A stretch of DNA of 64,000 nt from Rhea pennata (Eukaryota > Chordata > Aves > Rheiformes > Rheidae), in NCBI RefSeq assembly GCF_028389875.1, contig NC_084669.1:6657501-6721500 (forward strand). The letters are read 5' to 3'. Numbering within the stretch: position 1 is the stretch's first letter; each line of letters starts with the position of its first letter. A program made the position numbers and the translations under genes. Shown piece after piece: positions 50,001-61,100 of the stretch. Below the pieces are notes generated by a model. The model was not told the origin of the DNA, did no database searches, and worked only from the letters and a program-made list of their open reading frames with translations.

Positions 50001-50670
50001 CAATGACCTTCCTGTGGGTCGTAGTGTGGAAGAGACCCTTCGCTTGGTGAAAGCATTCCAGTATGTAGAAACACATGGAGAGGTTTGCCCAGCAAACTGG
50101 ACTCCAGACTCCCCTACAGTAAGTGCCTGCTAAATACCACTTTTCTAAATATAAACACTGGCATATCTTTGTGTGCCTAAAGGGCTGAGACCTACTTAAG
50201 CATGAGCTGCTTGACTGAATCTATTCACATAGTCTAAATCTGAAGCTTACATCAGTTGGAACTATTTAGTCTATTTGTATGCTATTAAACGTGTGATTCC
50301 TGAAAGAAAATCAGCAACTTTCTTCACAGAAGATAAAAATTGTATTTAAAACTCTTAATTTGACTTGCACTTTCCACAGTTGTCCTTGGATTTTTACTTC
50401 TTTAATGTCCTGCTATTTAGCAGGAAAAAATGTCATATATTTAAAATTTGTGAATAGAAGCTTGTGCATCTTTTAGGCTTTCATTTTTGTCTTTCAAATG
50501 AGTGGAGAAGCAGAAATAATCTAGTGTTTTAATAACGTGTACGTGCTTTTATTGCATAAAATGTCAAATTCTAAGACAAATCCATCATAGATACAATAAT
50601 TTTTTTTTCTTGACAGATCAAACCAAGTCCAGAAGCTTCTAAGGAATATTTTGAGAAAGTACATACATAA
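45481..50670 (+). CDS. PRDX3: PRDX3, mitochondrial thioredoxin-dependent peroxide reductase (complete, 7 coding exons)
   Basis: Joined exons 45481-45516, 45590-45665, 45815-45956, 46724-46859, 48580-48683, 49953-50118 and 50617-50670 give 714 nt, or 237 residues plus TAA, with every junction in frame. The product is a typical 2-Cys peroxiredoxin of the mitochondrial matrix. It reduces H2O2 and organic peroxides and is recycled by thioredoxin 2. Residues 1-42 form an Arg/Ala-rich presequence without acidic residues; the mature part starts around APAVTQHAP. The peroxidatic Cys is C89 in FVCPTE, the GGLG motif is at 132-135, the resolving Cys is C210 in GEVCPANW, and the YF motif is at 231-232. 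GGLG plus YF mark the hyperoxidation-sensitive class. The presequence is about 20 residues shorter than the human one. C120 (HFCHLAW) is Ser in human PRDX3. SFXN4 follows on the same strand. Confidence 0.97.
45590..45665 (+). CDS. PRDX3: PRDX3 coding exon 2
   Basis: Encodes residues 13-37 of the presequence ([12 protein letters not shown]...RRQLSL) and the first base of codon 38. The acceptor is CCCCCGCAG and the donor GTAAGC. The composition is poorly conserved but Arg-rich and free of acidic residues, as expected for matrix targeting. Confidence 0.88.
45815..45956 (+). CDS. PRDX3: PRDX3 coding exon 3
   Basis: Encodes residues 38-85, from [18 protein letters not shown] through [11 protein letters not shown]. 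The in-frame acceptor is CCCCCGAG at 45814. The CAG ten bases downstream (45822-45824) would shift the frame. The donor is GTGAGT after the second base of codon 85. Confidence 0.92.
46724..46859 (+). CDS. PRDX3: PRDX3 coding exon 4 (peroxidatic cysteine)
   Basis: Finishes codon 85 and encodes TFVCPTE, with peroxidatic C89, through [13 protein letters not shown] (residue 130). The acceptor is TTCCCACCCAG and the donor GTATGA. Confidence 0.96.
48580..48683 (+). CDS. PRDX3: PRDX3 coding exon 5 (GGLG motif)
   Basis: Encodes [18 protein letters not shown] to the second base of codon 165. It carries GGLG of the hyperoxidation-sensitive peroxiredoxins. The acceptor is TTTTCACTAG and the donor GTAATA. 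Confidence 0.96.
49953..50118 (+). CDS. PRDX3: PRDX3 coding exon 6 (resolving cysteine)
   Basis: Encodes [18 protein letters not shown] through [14 protein letters not shown], with resolving C210. It is almost identical to mammalian PRDX3 over the whole exon. The donor is GTAAGT. Confidence 0.97.
50617..50670 (+). CDS. PRDX3: PRDX3 coding exon 7 (YF motif and stop)
   Basis: Encodes [17 protein letters not shown] and TAA. It contains the C-terminal YF pair. The acceptor is a T-rich tract ending TTGACAG. The final residues (VHT) differ from the human VNQ. Confidence 0.96.
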   Translation: MKPSPEASKEYFEKVHT

Positions 50671-51490
50671 ACACTCAAATATGCAGAAAAAGGTCTTAGT
50701 AACTGAAGGTGTTACTTGTGCAACTTCAACTAAGAGAGATTTCTGAAGACCTTAAGAAAGCAACTGTGATTACTTAAAAAAAAATCTAATTTCCTCATGC
50801 TTAAAAACATTAAATGCTAAAACATTTACTGACTCCTTTGTCTTGTTTCAAAAGAAAGACGAAAAAGGTGAGTTTTTTTTTCTTGGCCACTTCAGTTTCA
50901 TGAATTTCTGTAGTCAACAGCTGTTTCACTGAATGGGGGAAGTATGCTGACATGTTTGCTTTCCAGTAGGTTCTTCCTATCTTTTCTTAACTAGCTTTGG
51001 ACCAGAGAATTTCCCAGGTTTTCTTTTCTCACATTAAAGAGGGAATTCTGTAATAACAACTTGAAAAGTCACAGTGTGTACAATACAGAAAACAGGTTTG
51101 ATACAGGATTTGTTTTTAACGATCTTCTCAGGGGAAGGGATGAATGTAATAAGCAAAAGTAACCTCCAAATTTTCCATATATGAATGCACGGTAACTTGA
51201 AATGAATGTAAAGCTGCTATTTTCACTGCACATATGATCAAGGATACAGCACTAAATAGAACAGGAATATTAACAAGCATGAAGAATTTATATGCTGCTT
51301 GCACAACAGTAAAAACATTAATGCCTGTGGTGCACTTAGAGCTTAGTGAGAATCTTCCCTCACTGAAAGAATTGCTTATTTGTTTGAATCTGCTTCCAGA
51401 ACAACTTATTGGCCAAATGTACTGCTTGAAAACAATGTTGCTTTTCTCTCAAACTACGCAACCTTCAATAAATCTTAACATCTACTAGCT
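50671..51490 (+). terminator. PRDX3: PRDX3 3'UTR with poly(A) signals
   Basis: A canonical AATAAA at 51467-51472 is followed within about 20-50 bases by a GT-rich stretch (GCTGTGTTGCTTTGTTTTTC), a good cleavage site near 51490. A weaker ATTAAA at 50809-50814 with downstream TTTGTCTTGTTTC could give a short isoform. Two overlapping AATAAA hexamers at 51833-51842 lie beyond these and could serve read-through transcripts. Confidence 0.75.
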
Positions 51491-52416
51491 GTAGCTGTGT
51501 TGCTTTGTTTTTCTTAGGAAAAATGGTATTAAGAGTCTTGTTCCTGTACTCTGAAGAAGTTGGGTAGTTGCATTTTAAGACTGTCTGCTGTACCTCTATT
51601 TGCAGCAAGCAGTTAATGGCTGCAGCTGACTTTGTACATGTGTACAGAGGTGAGTGGGCCAAAGAGCAGTAAGCAGAGGGCGTGCTAGAGGGCCGGATAA
51701 ATTGAAACAGTACTACATGGACTTGTATTTTCCACCTCCTTCCCTTGTGAGCGGGGAAAAAGAACTATGGAGAACAAACACAGAGCCTTGGCAAAGGAGG
51801 AAGTTGTTTTATTGCTACAAGTTAACTTTTTAATAAATAAAAGCATGCTAAAAAGTGCCCATCACTGAGCGTGGTGCACGGGGAGAGAAAGTCACCATTA
51901 CAGCTTTGAGTACTTGCAAATACTAAGTTTTTCTGCCCGCTGCTTTAGTTCGGTTTTCCATAACGCTGCCGGCTCTCCCGCGCAGCCGGGCGGGAAGGCG
52001 AGCCCCTGCGCAGCTTGGTTAGCGCCTGGCACCCGTGAGACCGGGCGGCTCCGGCCTGCCGCGGGACCCTTCTTCCTCTCACCTGAGGCAGGTTTCTTTG
52101 CGCTAGGTTTCCGCAAGGGGTGCGGTGCTGGGGCGGCGGCTCTCCGCGCTCCCGCTCCTTGACGCCCCGGCTCATGCTAAGGGAAGCTGCCGGCGGAGAA
52201 AAGCGCAGCCAGACGCGTCTGCAGAAGGAGGATCCCGCGTCCTCTGCCGCGGCTCTTTCGGCCCCCTGTGCCCAGGGCCGCCAAGGCGCCGCCGCCGCGC
52301 GGCTCCCGGGCCGCCTCGGCCGCAGGCGGCAGCGGGCGGCGGCTCCGGGGAGGCGCGGCCGGGCGGAGCGTGCAGCAGCCGCACCGTCCCCGGGCGCCTT
52401 CCGGTGCCGCGGCCCC
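51491..52416 (+). other. PRDX3-SFXN4 spacer and SFXN4 upstream region
   Basis: About 0.9 kb between the PRDX3 poly(A) site and the SFXN4 start codon. The first half is AT-rich and without features apart from the AATAAA pair. The second half belongs to the SFXN4 CpG island. From 52120 to the proposed start the SFXN4 frame is open, with ATGs at 52120 and 52174. Confidence 0.7.
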
Positions 52417-52455
52417 ATGGACCCCAACCTGCAGCTGTGGCGGGCGGAGGGACGG
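52417..52455 (+). CDS. SFXN4: SFXN4 coding exon 1
   Basis: Encodes [13 protein letters not shown], donor GTAGGG, phase 0. The ATG has G at +4 but C at -3. An in-frame upstream extension is possible (ATGs at 52120 and 52174) and would be Arg/Ala-rich. Confidence 0.78.
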
Positions 52456-55124
52456 GTAGGGGCGGCGTGAGGCGGCCCCCGGCGCGCTCCCCCCGCCATG
52501 CTTGCCCCCCCCCCCCCCCCCCGGCGCGGGTCCCCCCCGGGCGCGCCCCCCGCCGCGCCCCCCCCCCTCCGGCGCGGGTCCCCCCCGGGCGCGCCCCCCG
52601 CTGCGCCCCCCCCCCTCCGGCGCGGGTCCCCCCCGGGCGCGCCCCCCGCTGCGCCCCCCTCCGTGCGCCCCCCCCCCCCCCTGGCGCGGGTCCCCCCCGG
52701 GCGCGCCCCCCCCCCCCGGCGCGGGTCTCCCCCGGGCGCGCCCCCCGCCGCGCCCCCCTCTCGGCGCGGCCCCCCCTCCGCGGCGCCCCCCCCATGCGTA
52801 GCGAGCCCCGCTGTGGCCCCCCCGGCGCCCCCCCATGCGTGGCCCCCCCCCAGCGCAGCCCCCCCCCTCCGGTGTGCCCCCCCGTGCCCCCCCCCATGCG
52901 CGGCCCCCCGCCATGTGCCCCCCCATGCGCGGCCGCCGCCAGCCCCGCCGCGCGCTTCGCGCAGTCTTTCCTGCAGCGGTTCCGTCTCTGGGCTGACGTC
53001 CTCGACCCGCTGCTGCTCGTCGCCTCCTCGGTGAGTGCCGCCGCCCCGCGCCCCTCCGCGCCGCGCCGCGCCGCGCCGCGCCGCCGCGGTCTCTGCGGGC
53101 GGCCTCGCGGGGCCCGCGGAGCCCTGGCGCGGCGGGGAGGGGCGCGGCGCGTCTGAAACCGCGCCTGGTGTTTTTATACACGCGCGCCCCAAGCGCGTCC
53201 CCCCTCTTCGCTGGGAGCGCGGCCGCGTCCTAGGGCCTTTTATACTGGAGAGTGACAGCAATAGCTTTAACGATAGTTATTGCTACCTTTCAGCCACGAA
53301 GTATAAAGTTGCTAAACTCCGGGAATTGTCACAATATGGCAAACTTCTGCAGAAGGTGCATTTTTCTGTCCTTCTATGTAGTTTTATCAGAGAATACAAG
53401 AGAAAACTATAGCACATGGTATGAGAGTTCACTGGTGGGTTTGTTGAAAGTGTTTTTATTGCTTGACTGTTTTTTAAAGGGCAAAGTTAAGGTAAATCAA
53501 AATAATACAATCAAAGCCTATGTACGTGGGAATTTCCTTGTCGCTTACAGAGTTAGTATGTTTTGTGTTTGTCTATATATACACACAAACACATCGATAT
53601 GGCATGACTATATATATATATATATATATATGGCTATATGTATATGTATCTCAGAGATCTGGCATTAGTTCATCACACCTTGAATTAAGATACATTGTTG
53701 CAAATGAAGATTTGCTCACTGAAGAAAAGTCAAGTAATCTCACAAGTTCTCCTAAGGGGAACTACTTATGTAGGCTATCCAAAATGAAAGCTACTAAGGT
53801 TACAATTTTATTATCTTTGAGTTTCTGTACCTTTTTTTCCTGTAATTGAAAGCTTAAACCAAGTTTTAAGGAAAGAGTGTAGGACTCCAAACTTCGATTC
53901 CACATTTATAAAGATGCAAGAAGATGTAGTGATGTGACTGGTTCCTAGCGAGTTGAAAAGTCTGTTTTGGATTTTCATTTCTGAATAGTTATCTCTTGGG
54001 GAGATTAGATTGTTGCTTTGGTGAAAACCTTTTAAAGCTTTGAATCTGCCAGTGCACATGAATAAAAACAAGAATAATGCTCTTAATTTTGGTGGGGTTG
54101 CCCATATGCTTAGAGTTCAGGGGTACTCTTGTCATGGAACTAAAGACTGGAAGATAAAAGCACTGAGGGAGTCTGAGTAATCCGAAAGTTTCTATAGTCT
54201 TAAAGAGACTGTACATCTATGCATGTTCTTGCCTTCACTGCTCTGGTGAAGGACAGAAAGGAGCATTATCTTGACATTTTGTGTTCGTATTTAACATGTG
54301 TTTTAACTGATATGTTGTGCTTTAGATTATTTAAATCTGACCTATTTTTTCTGTTTTATTTTTTCTTAAATGTAGGAAGAAATAAGAAGAAGCAGATTAT
54401 TCATACAAAGCAATGGAAAGACTCTCAGTGAGCCCATTCACAACAATCAGGTATTTTGGAGTGCAGATTATAGAAAAGAGAGGTATCTTTTTCATGGCTG
54501 AGAAAGCTGATATTGAAAAGATCTAGCAGACAGAATACTGAGATACAGATACAATGGGTAACACTGGAAAAACGCTTTACTGCAGAGATTTTAATTTGTG
54601 AATCTGTTCAGAATTTCCTTGAATGACTACTAACTTCAGTGCCAAATTTCAGTTTTGTCATCCTGAAGAAAACTTATTTGCATGTTGTATTATTTAAAAC
54701 TTTAAAATATAAGTTTAAAAGGAACTCTCAAATCACTCTAGGAATCATTGCTTTCAGGCTGCCTGTCCCAAGTTTAGATAATGTAAGTGAGAAATACACA
54801 AAATCCGTACTTGTTTGAATTTTTTGATGTTGCATCCTCATATAGAGTGCAGGCTGACTGGGTCTCGCACCTCATAAAATTAGCAATAGCAGTACTTGGG
54901 TGGGAAACCTACTCACAGAATTTCTAGAAAGTTGTACTAAACCCTTGTTTCATTAGAAGATTTTTTTCTTTTGATTCAGTCAGGACTCAACTGTATCATG
55001 TGGCATTTAGTACCCTAACTGTTAAAGTGCCAAAGGAGAAGTAAAAAAATCTGTGATTCTGTAAAGAAACAAAATCTTAACAATAAGTGTTTAGGCTTTT
55101 GGCCATATTTAAATATTGCTTGTT

Positions 55125-55173
<49 letters not shown>

Positions 55174-58100
55174 TATATATTTCCTATATAGAGATCTCTT
55201 TCTATATATGTTTTTTTCTGTATATATGATATATAATCATATAATCTATATGCTAACTTAACTTTTTAAAATTTGCTTTTTGTTCTGTCATAATGTATGC
55301 TTTAGTGCTACTAGTCAGCACATGGAATATGAGTAAATTATATTGAGCCATGAGTATGTAGGGGGAATTTTCACAGAGAAAATAATGCAAGGGGGTATAT
55401 ATATACTTATATATGTATAGCACTCCATATAAATTTGAGTTATTGGAAAAATGATATCTATAATAAGTTTAAAAACAAGTTTTTATTCAATCTCTCCTGA
55501 AACTTGATCGCTAATCGAATTTTCAAATTATTTAGATGAAGCAGGCCTTCTTGCTAAGCCTGGTAAGTTTGCAAAAGATTTAGAAATCTATTTTTTTTCT
55601 TTCTTATTTAAGTATGGCAAAGATGGTCTAATTTTCCCTTTCTTCCTTTTTTTTTCCTTTCTTCCTTTCTTCCTTTCAGTCTAGCGTGCATCCTGATACA
55701 AACAATGTAATTCCTGTTTTGTTTAGACCTCCAGGTCAGTTCCCTTGAGAAAAGATTTTCTGTGTGTGACTGAAGCATCAAAGGGGAATGGCTCGTAGTA
55801 GACAACCACTGTGATGCTATAGTAATACTCTTTTTGTATAGAAAAATATATAATATATACTTTCACTTCTGTTACTTGCATTTATCTTTTATTGAAGATT
55901 TATTCCCACAGTGCTCTAGAAGAGGCATGTTACCTGCAGTTCATCTGCTCCACTGGGCAGAATTGGTCTGACTAGTCTCTATTTTTTGGCACTACATAAT
56001 GAGTACCCAAATGCCTTCACAGGTAAAACAGTCCACATTTATTTTAGGTTGTCCTTTGGTGCACATAGCTACTATATGAATTTGATTGCTGCAGTGACAG
56101 GTAGGCTCTTCTTGGGATGACATATAGACAAGATACCACAGATAATTAATCAGACATAAGAATGCTTATCTGTTTATTCATTACTTTATGTAATCATTCA
56201 CAGATATTCATCTTGGCCACAGATACGTGGCCTTTGTTTCCACATTGTTGCTTTTGAATGGAGGGAGGAGAAGCAGTTTCCCTTTAGAGCTCAGTTTCCA
56301 GGTAGCCCACTTGAGTGGAGTTCACAAGAACTTCTTTTTGGCCATAAGCTGAGAAAGGTGTTCTCAGTTCTTGAATGAAGACTGAGAGACAAAGATCATA
56401 ATTGCAGTTCGTGGAAATGATGCTGTTTTGTGGGTTAGTGTTTTCTTTTCAGCTGAAACTAAGGAGGGAAGTTAGGGGGAGTTTTCTTCTCAAAACCATG
56501 AATCTAGACTCACAGGAGTTATTGTTACTGAAATAAAGTTGTTCTTCTTTTCAGCTTTCCTGCCTATATCTCTTCCATTGGTGAGTAATGATGAAAGATG
56601 CTAGTGTGTCACATGTTTGCATTTTTTCAAAGTTAGATTTGGGAAAAAGGGAATGCGAGGATTTAGGTTTCTCAGTTGAATTTTCATCCCAAACTTTTTA
56701 GAAGAACTGTAGGTTTTAGGAAGGACTGAGTCACTTTCTAGTTATCGAGTCCTTAAGGAATCATACTAGATGTCTAGACTGTTCACTACCTTGCTTTGGC
56801 AGTATTCAGAGCAACTGATCTTGCATGAAGGTCAGCTTTTATATGTAAGGTGCTGAAATTCATTAGACACTAAGTGCAAGGGCTGGTTTTGGTCTGTTTA
56901 GACTCAAAAAAAAAATGGGACTTTATTTGGAAAGAGACAGCACAGTAGGCTCTGATGTTCAGCACCAAAATGTGAGTTTTCTCTTACATAGTTTGTATTT
57001 TTGCCCATGAAAATTGGTGTTAAGAAATTACAAAAGGTGTGAAAATAAATTCTTCATGTATTTCTCATAAATTCTAATTCACCTACATTGCACCGTTCTT
57101 GCTTGATAAAATTTGTAGCTCTAATTACATGCACATTTATAATTTAGGTGTGTTCGCCTAAGTATTTGACATATGAGTATACATATTGAGATATTTAATT
57201 CCATGTACAGGTTACTATGTGAATATGTGTAATAATGAAAGTCTTGATGACTTACATTAAGAACAGTAACGGAAATATTTAATGTTTACAGCTTAATGTT
57301 CTTTCATAGATTTGGTTAGATTAGTTTGGGTCATTGATAATAGGAATAGTGTGATCCACTAGTAACAAATGAATTACTGATCCTCCTCTGAGGCTTTGCA
57401 CATTCCCTGCCATTCTCTTACTCTACAGTTGCTATGTCTTAGTTGACTTTGATGTTCTTTGAGAGTACTCCACATGTTGAGGTAAAAGTGTGCTAGTAGG
57501 TCAGACCTCAAGAAAGACCATAGTTTATAGCTGAGGTTTTTATTCATTGTCTAAACTAGACTAAGACTTGGGAAGTAACTACTAAAATCTCAGGTCTTGG
57601 ATTAGTTAGATCTAGTATCTCTATACTCATCAGTCAAAACTGTATGACCCTTACTCATTCTCTTCTTTAATTATTATTTCTACTATCTAGTTTACTCTGC
57701 TGCATCTATTTAAACTTGACTGGTACAAATATGTTTTTTAAATTTGAGTAAAATAGCATCTTGGCTAAATATTCTTATACACAATGTTTTAATAACTGTA
57801 TCTCTGTGTTTTATGTTAGAGAAACTGATTGTGTCACATCTGTGGCAAGAAAGTTCTAGTATGTTAGACTAGAACCAGGGCAAACAGCCTCTGGTGTGGC
57901 CTGGAGCAATGTTGCAAATAGTAACATAGCAATTCCAGCCAACCTCTGCTGATCAGAAACTCCTAGATTCATTAAAACTAATTTTTCTGTGGGGTTTTCC
58001 TCTTAGGTTATTGTTTCATCACTTCAGCTCCAAGCCAGGAATGCATTTTTTTGTCAGGTAGTTGTCTCTTTCTACATTTGCATGTCTTTTAGACTCAGTT

Positions 58101-61100
58101 CCAAATTCATTTTTAGTTACAGTCTGTCCTTTCTGCAGTTTGTGTTTCACACATATACTACTGGATTCACCCTAATCAATGGAAATGGCTCCAAGAAGGC
58201 TGAAGTATGTATTGATTTTTATTTTTGGAATAATACATTTTGACTACATTTTGTTTTACAAGTGTATTACAAGTGTACTTACACTGTATGTTTCCTCTGT
58301 CCTTTTTAGGAGTACTCTGTTCAACAAAAGCAAGTCTTCTACGGCTTGGGTGCTATCGCCTATGCAGCATGTATAGGTGTATGTATTTTCTTAGTGCTCG
58401 TTTTCTTGATATGCTGACAAGGAGTAGGCATTGAGATAATCATATTGCCAAGTAGCCCTCAGGGTTGTGTTCTGTATATACTGCCCTGATGTCTACCCCC
58501 AGAGCTGTTGAGAGTAGGAGGGTTTTCTTGATCAGCCATCGGCCAATACCTTGCTTGGCTTCCTCTGATGCTTTCTCTTATGTCCTTTTCTTTATTATTT
58601 TGTGAGCTTAGAAAATGAGTGGTGAGGAGAAACTGGATCAGAGTTTATAAACACAGAATAACTCACTGGGTTGCTGTAGTTACTCTTTGATCTTTGGAAG
58701 AGATCTGGCTAACTAAACAAGTGATGAAAGCTCCATGCTGCTGTGCTGGTGGAGATAGCTCAGATCTCAGAATCAGCACAATCATGAAAATATTGCACTG
58801 GACACAGATTAATTAGCTTTTCAGAGGAGCTAGGTAGCTGAGGGGCAGTGCTGTTGTGAAATAGCTGTGTGGTTTCCAAAGTCTGCCTTATCAGAGTAAG
58901 CTCTGGTGATACTGCATTGTGGGTGTTGATGTCCGGAGAATCCATTTCCTTACTCTCCACACTGAACAATGCTCTCCGTAAACATTCTGTTGGAAAAATA
59001 TGGGCATTCCTGCGTTTGTTAGATGAGCTTTCTCCTCTGTCCACTAGGCAAAACAGTAAGACCTGTAGTGCTCAGGGGTTACAGAGGTCTGGGGAGGCAG
59101 CTGTGCCCACGGGGGAATACGGGCATTCTTTCACCTTGTCCTCCAAGGGAAACTCTTAGCTATAGCTGGTGTTCTGTCCGTTTATTGCTAAATAAAACTT
59201 TCCAGGAAATGTGCTATGGGAATATAAAATAGGGTTGAAACTACAGGGATAGAGATATGAATTGACAAGTGCACCAAGTGCGTGATTTAGGGGAGAGAGC
59301 AGCACATGTACTGTAGAGGCAATTGGATGGATAGCTAAGAGCAATCAGTGAGAGATAGTTGTTCTCTTTTTTTCTGTCTTTGCATACATGCTAGTAGTGT
59401 CCACTACGTAAAAGTCTTTAATACTTTTTTACCATATTAATTCCTATTCTCATATAAAACAGTGATTAGCAAAATCTTTCTCAGCAACTATAGACTGTGT
59501 GTATTTCTTTGAACTGTTAAACCAAAGCATTTGTTTAATTTGTAGATGATCTCTTAAGTGCTAAGTTGCAGGCTCCTTTTCCTAAACTGTTGCACATATT
59601 AAAATAATTTATATATTTTTTAATAGAAGATACCTGTTTCTTCCCAATACCTTAGGCTATTCCTATCTTCTTTATGAATCGATACACATTGAAGAGTCCC
59701 TTAACGCAGCTGGTCATCAGAAAACTTTTGCCTGCTCCTCTTCTTGGTGAGTAAAAAGAAACCATACATCTAACAGCTCGTCCAAGGGCTACGTGCTGCC
59801 CTTTGTGACTGTAAAATTTTCTTGCCCTTACAAACATATGGTCTTCATTGTTTACCAGCCTTCTTTTCTGGCTGCTGTTGCTGGGTACTGTCCTTTCTGT
59901 GTGAGAGTTAATGCTGATTAGTGTAACTGTCCTTAATTTGATGCTTTCTGGTTTGTAGTTTTAAAGCTTCAGGGCATTGCTCTGACCTTTGTATACACTG
60001 TGTGCAACTATTTCTCTTAAAGAAATCCAGGAAAGCGTTTGGTGTTTTCCTTTGGCTGGGTGAACTCAGACGTTATGTCAAAACCACCAAGACTGTCAGG
60101 AGCGATGAAGATGGCAATGACATTAATATTGACACCACCTGATGTGGTACATACATGACCCCGGAGTGCAACACAACTCTAGCTATGCACTACCATAGTT
60201 CCTTATTCAGGTTGGGGCTACTGCTGGCTGTGTAACTGCTGACAGTAGTGAGTGAGTCTTACATCAGAATATTATTAACCTTGCAAGATAATAAGTCTCA
60301 TTCATTACAGGAATAACTCTATTGACATAGTGAAATTGTACTGGTATAAGTTTAACTATTTGATCACAGAGAATCACATAATAGTTGAGGTTGGAAGGGG
60401 CCTTTGGAGATCATATGATCCAACACCCCTGCTCAAGCAGGCGCAGCTAGAGCAGGTTGCCCAGGTCCATGTCCAGGCAGGTTTTGAGTATCTCCAAGGA
60501 TGGAGACTCTATAAACTCTCTGGGCAGCCTGTTCCACTGCTTGATTACCCTCACTGTAAAATTTTTTTTTTACACAAGATGGCTACCTGAACCTTTCTGA
60601 AGATCTGCATAAAAGCTCACTGACTTGTTTCCTTTGGAAGGGATGTTAGAATGTACGTCCATTTTATTTTATTTTATTATTATTATTATTATTATTAGGT
60701 CTAGAAAGAAACTGGAGGGTAATTGATTAATATTAGTCTAGCATTTGAAAAGCCTCATGTGTTACACTGGTATCTTTATTGAGCAGCCCTGCCAAAAAGT
60801 AATGAAAAGAAATATCTTTTCAAACAAGGTTAGCTCAACAAGTGATGCCCTGGATCTTGGTCTAGAAAATAGAAAGGAGAAAACAGTTGCATTAAAAACT
60901 CCCATTCAATATGGCCTTTATGTGTGTGGGTAGTTCAGGCTTATAATTTTAGTGGCTGTGAGATGGATATTTCCAGGTACCTTGTCATGCTGGATATGAA
61001 GGAGGCTGAAATGTTCTCATTCTGTAGCAAATCTCTAGAATCCACCTGAAGCTTTTCCAGTTGTGACTGAGGCACATGTCTGGGCGGAGAAATACAATCA

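Larger units (their letters stand above)
45957..50616 (+). other. PRDX3 introns 3-6
   Basis: Non-coding AT-rich introns of 767, 1720, 1269 and 498 bases. Intron 4 holds a 44-base T run (47055-47098), a 22-base T run (47431-47452) and a TA tract (47475-47501). No transposon was recognised. The frame 49674-49934 just before exon 6 is intronic. Confidence 0.85.
51950..53220 (+). promoter_or_regulatory. SFXN4: CpG island over the SFXN4 promoter and exons 1-2
   Basis: About 1.3 kb of CpG-rich DNA with a sharp left edge covers SFXN4 exons 1 and 2 and the C-rich intron between them. A GCGCC pentamer run sits at about 53056-53085, just after the exon 2 donor. There is no TATA box. The very long open frames here (up to 438 codons on the minus strand) are composition artefacts. 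Confidence 0.78.
53031..58006 (+). other. SFXN4 introns 2-6
   Basis: AT-rich introns of 1345, 1085, 117, 820 and 1426 bases between exons 2 and 7. They contain TA tracts at 53609-53630 and 55128-55180 (the latter running into ACAC and further TATA text to about 55240). No transposon or further exon was seen. Confidence 0.8.

Noticed and set aside
51945-53261. 438-codon open frame on the minus strand, Gly/Arg-rich
   Set aside because: Lies antisense to SFXN4 exons 1-2 and the C-rich minisatellite. Low-complexity GC composition removes stop codons. No domain is recognisable.
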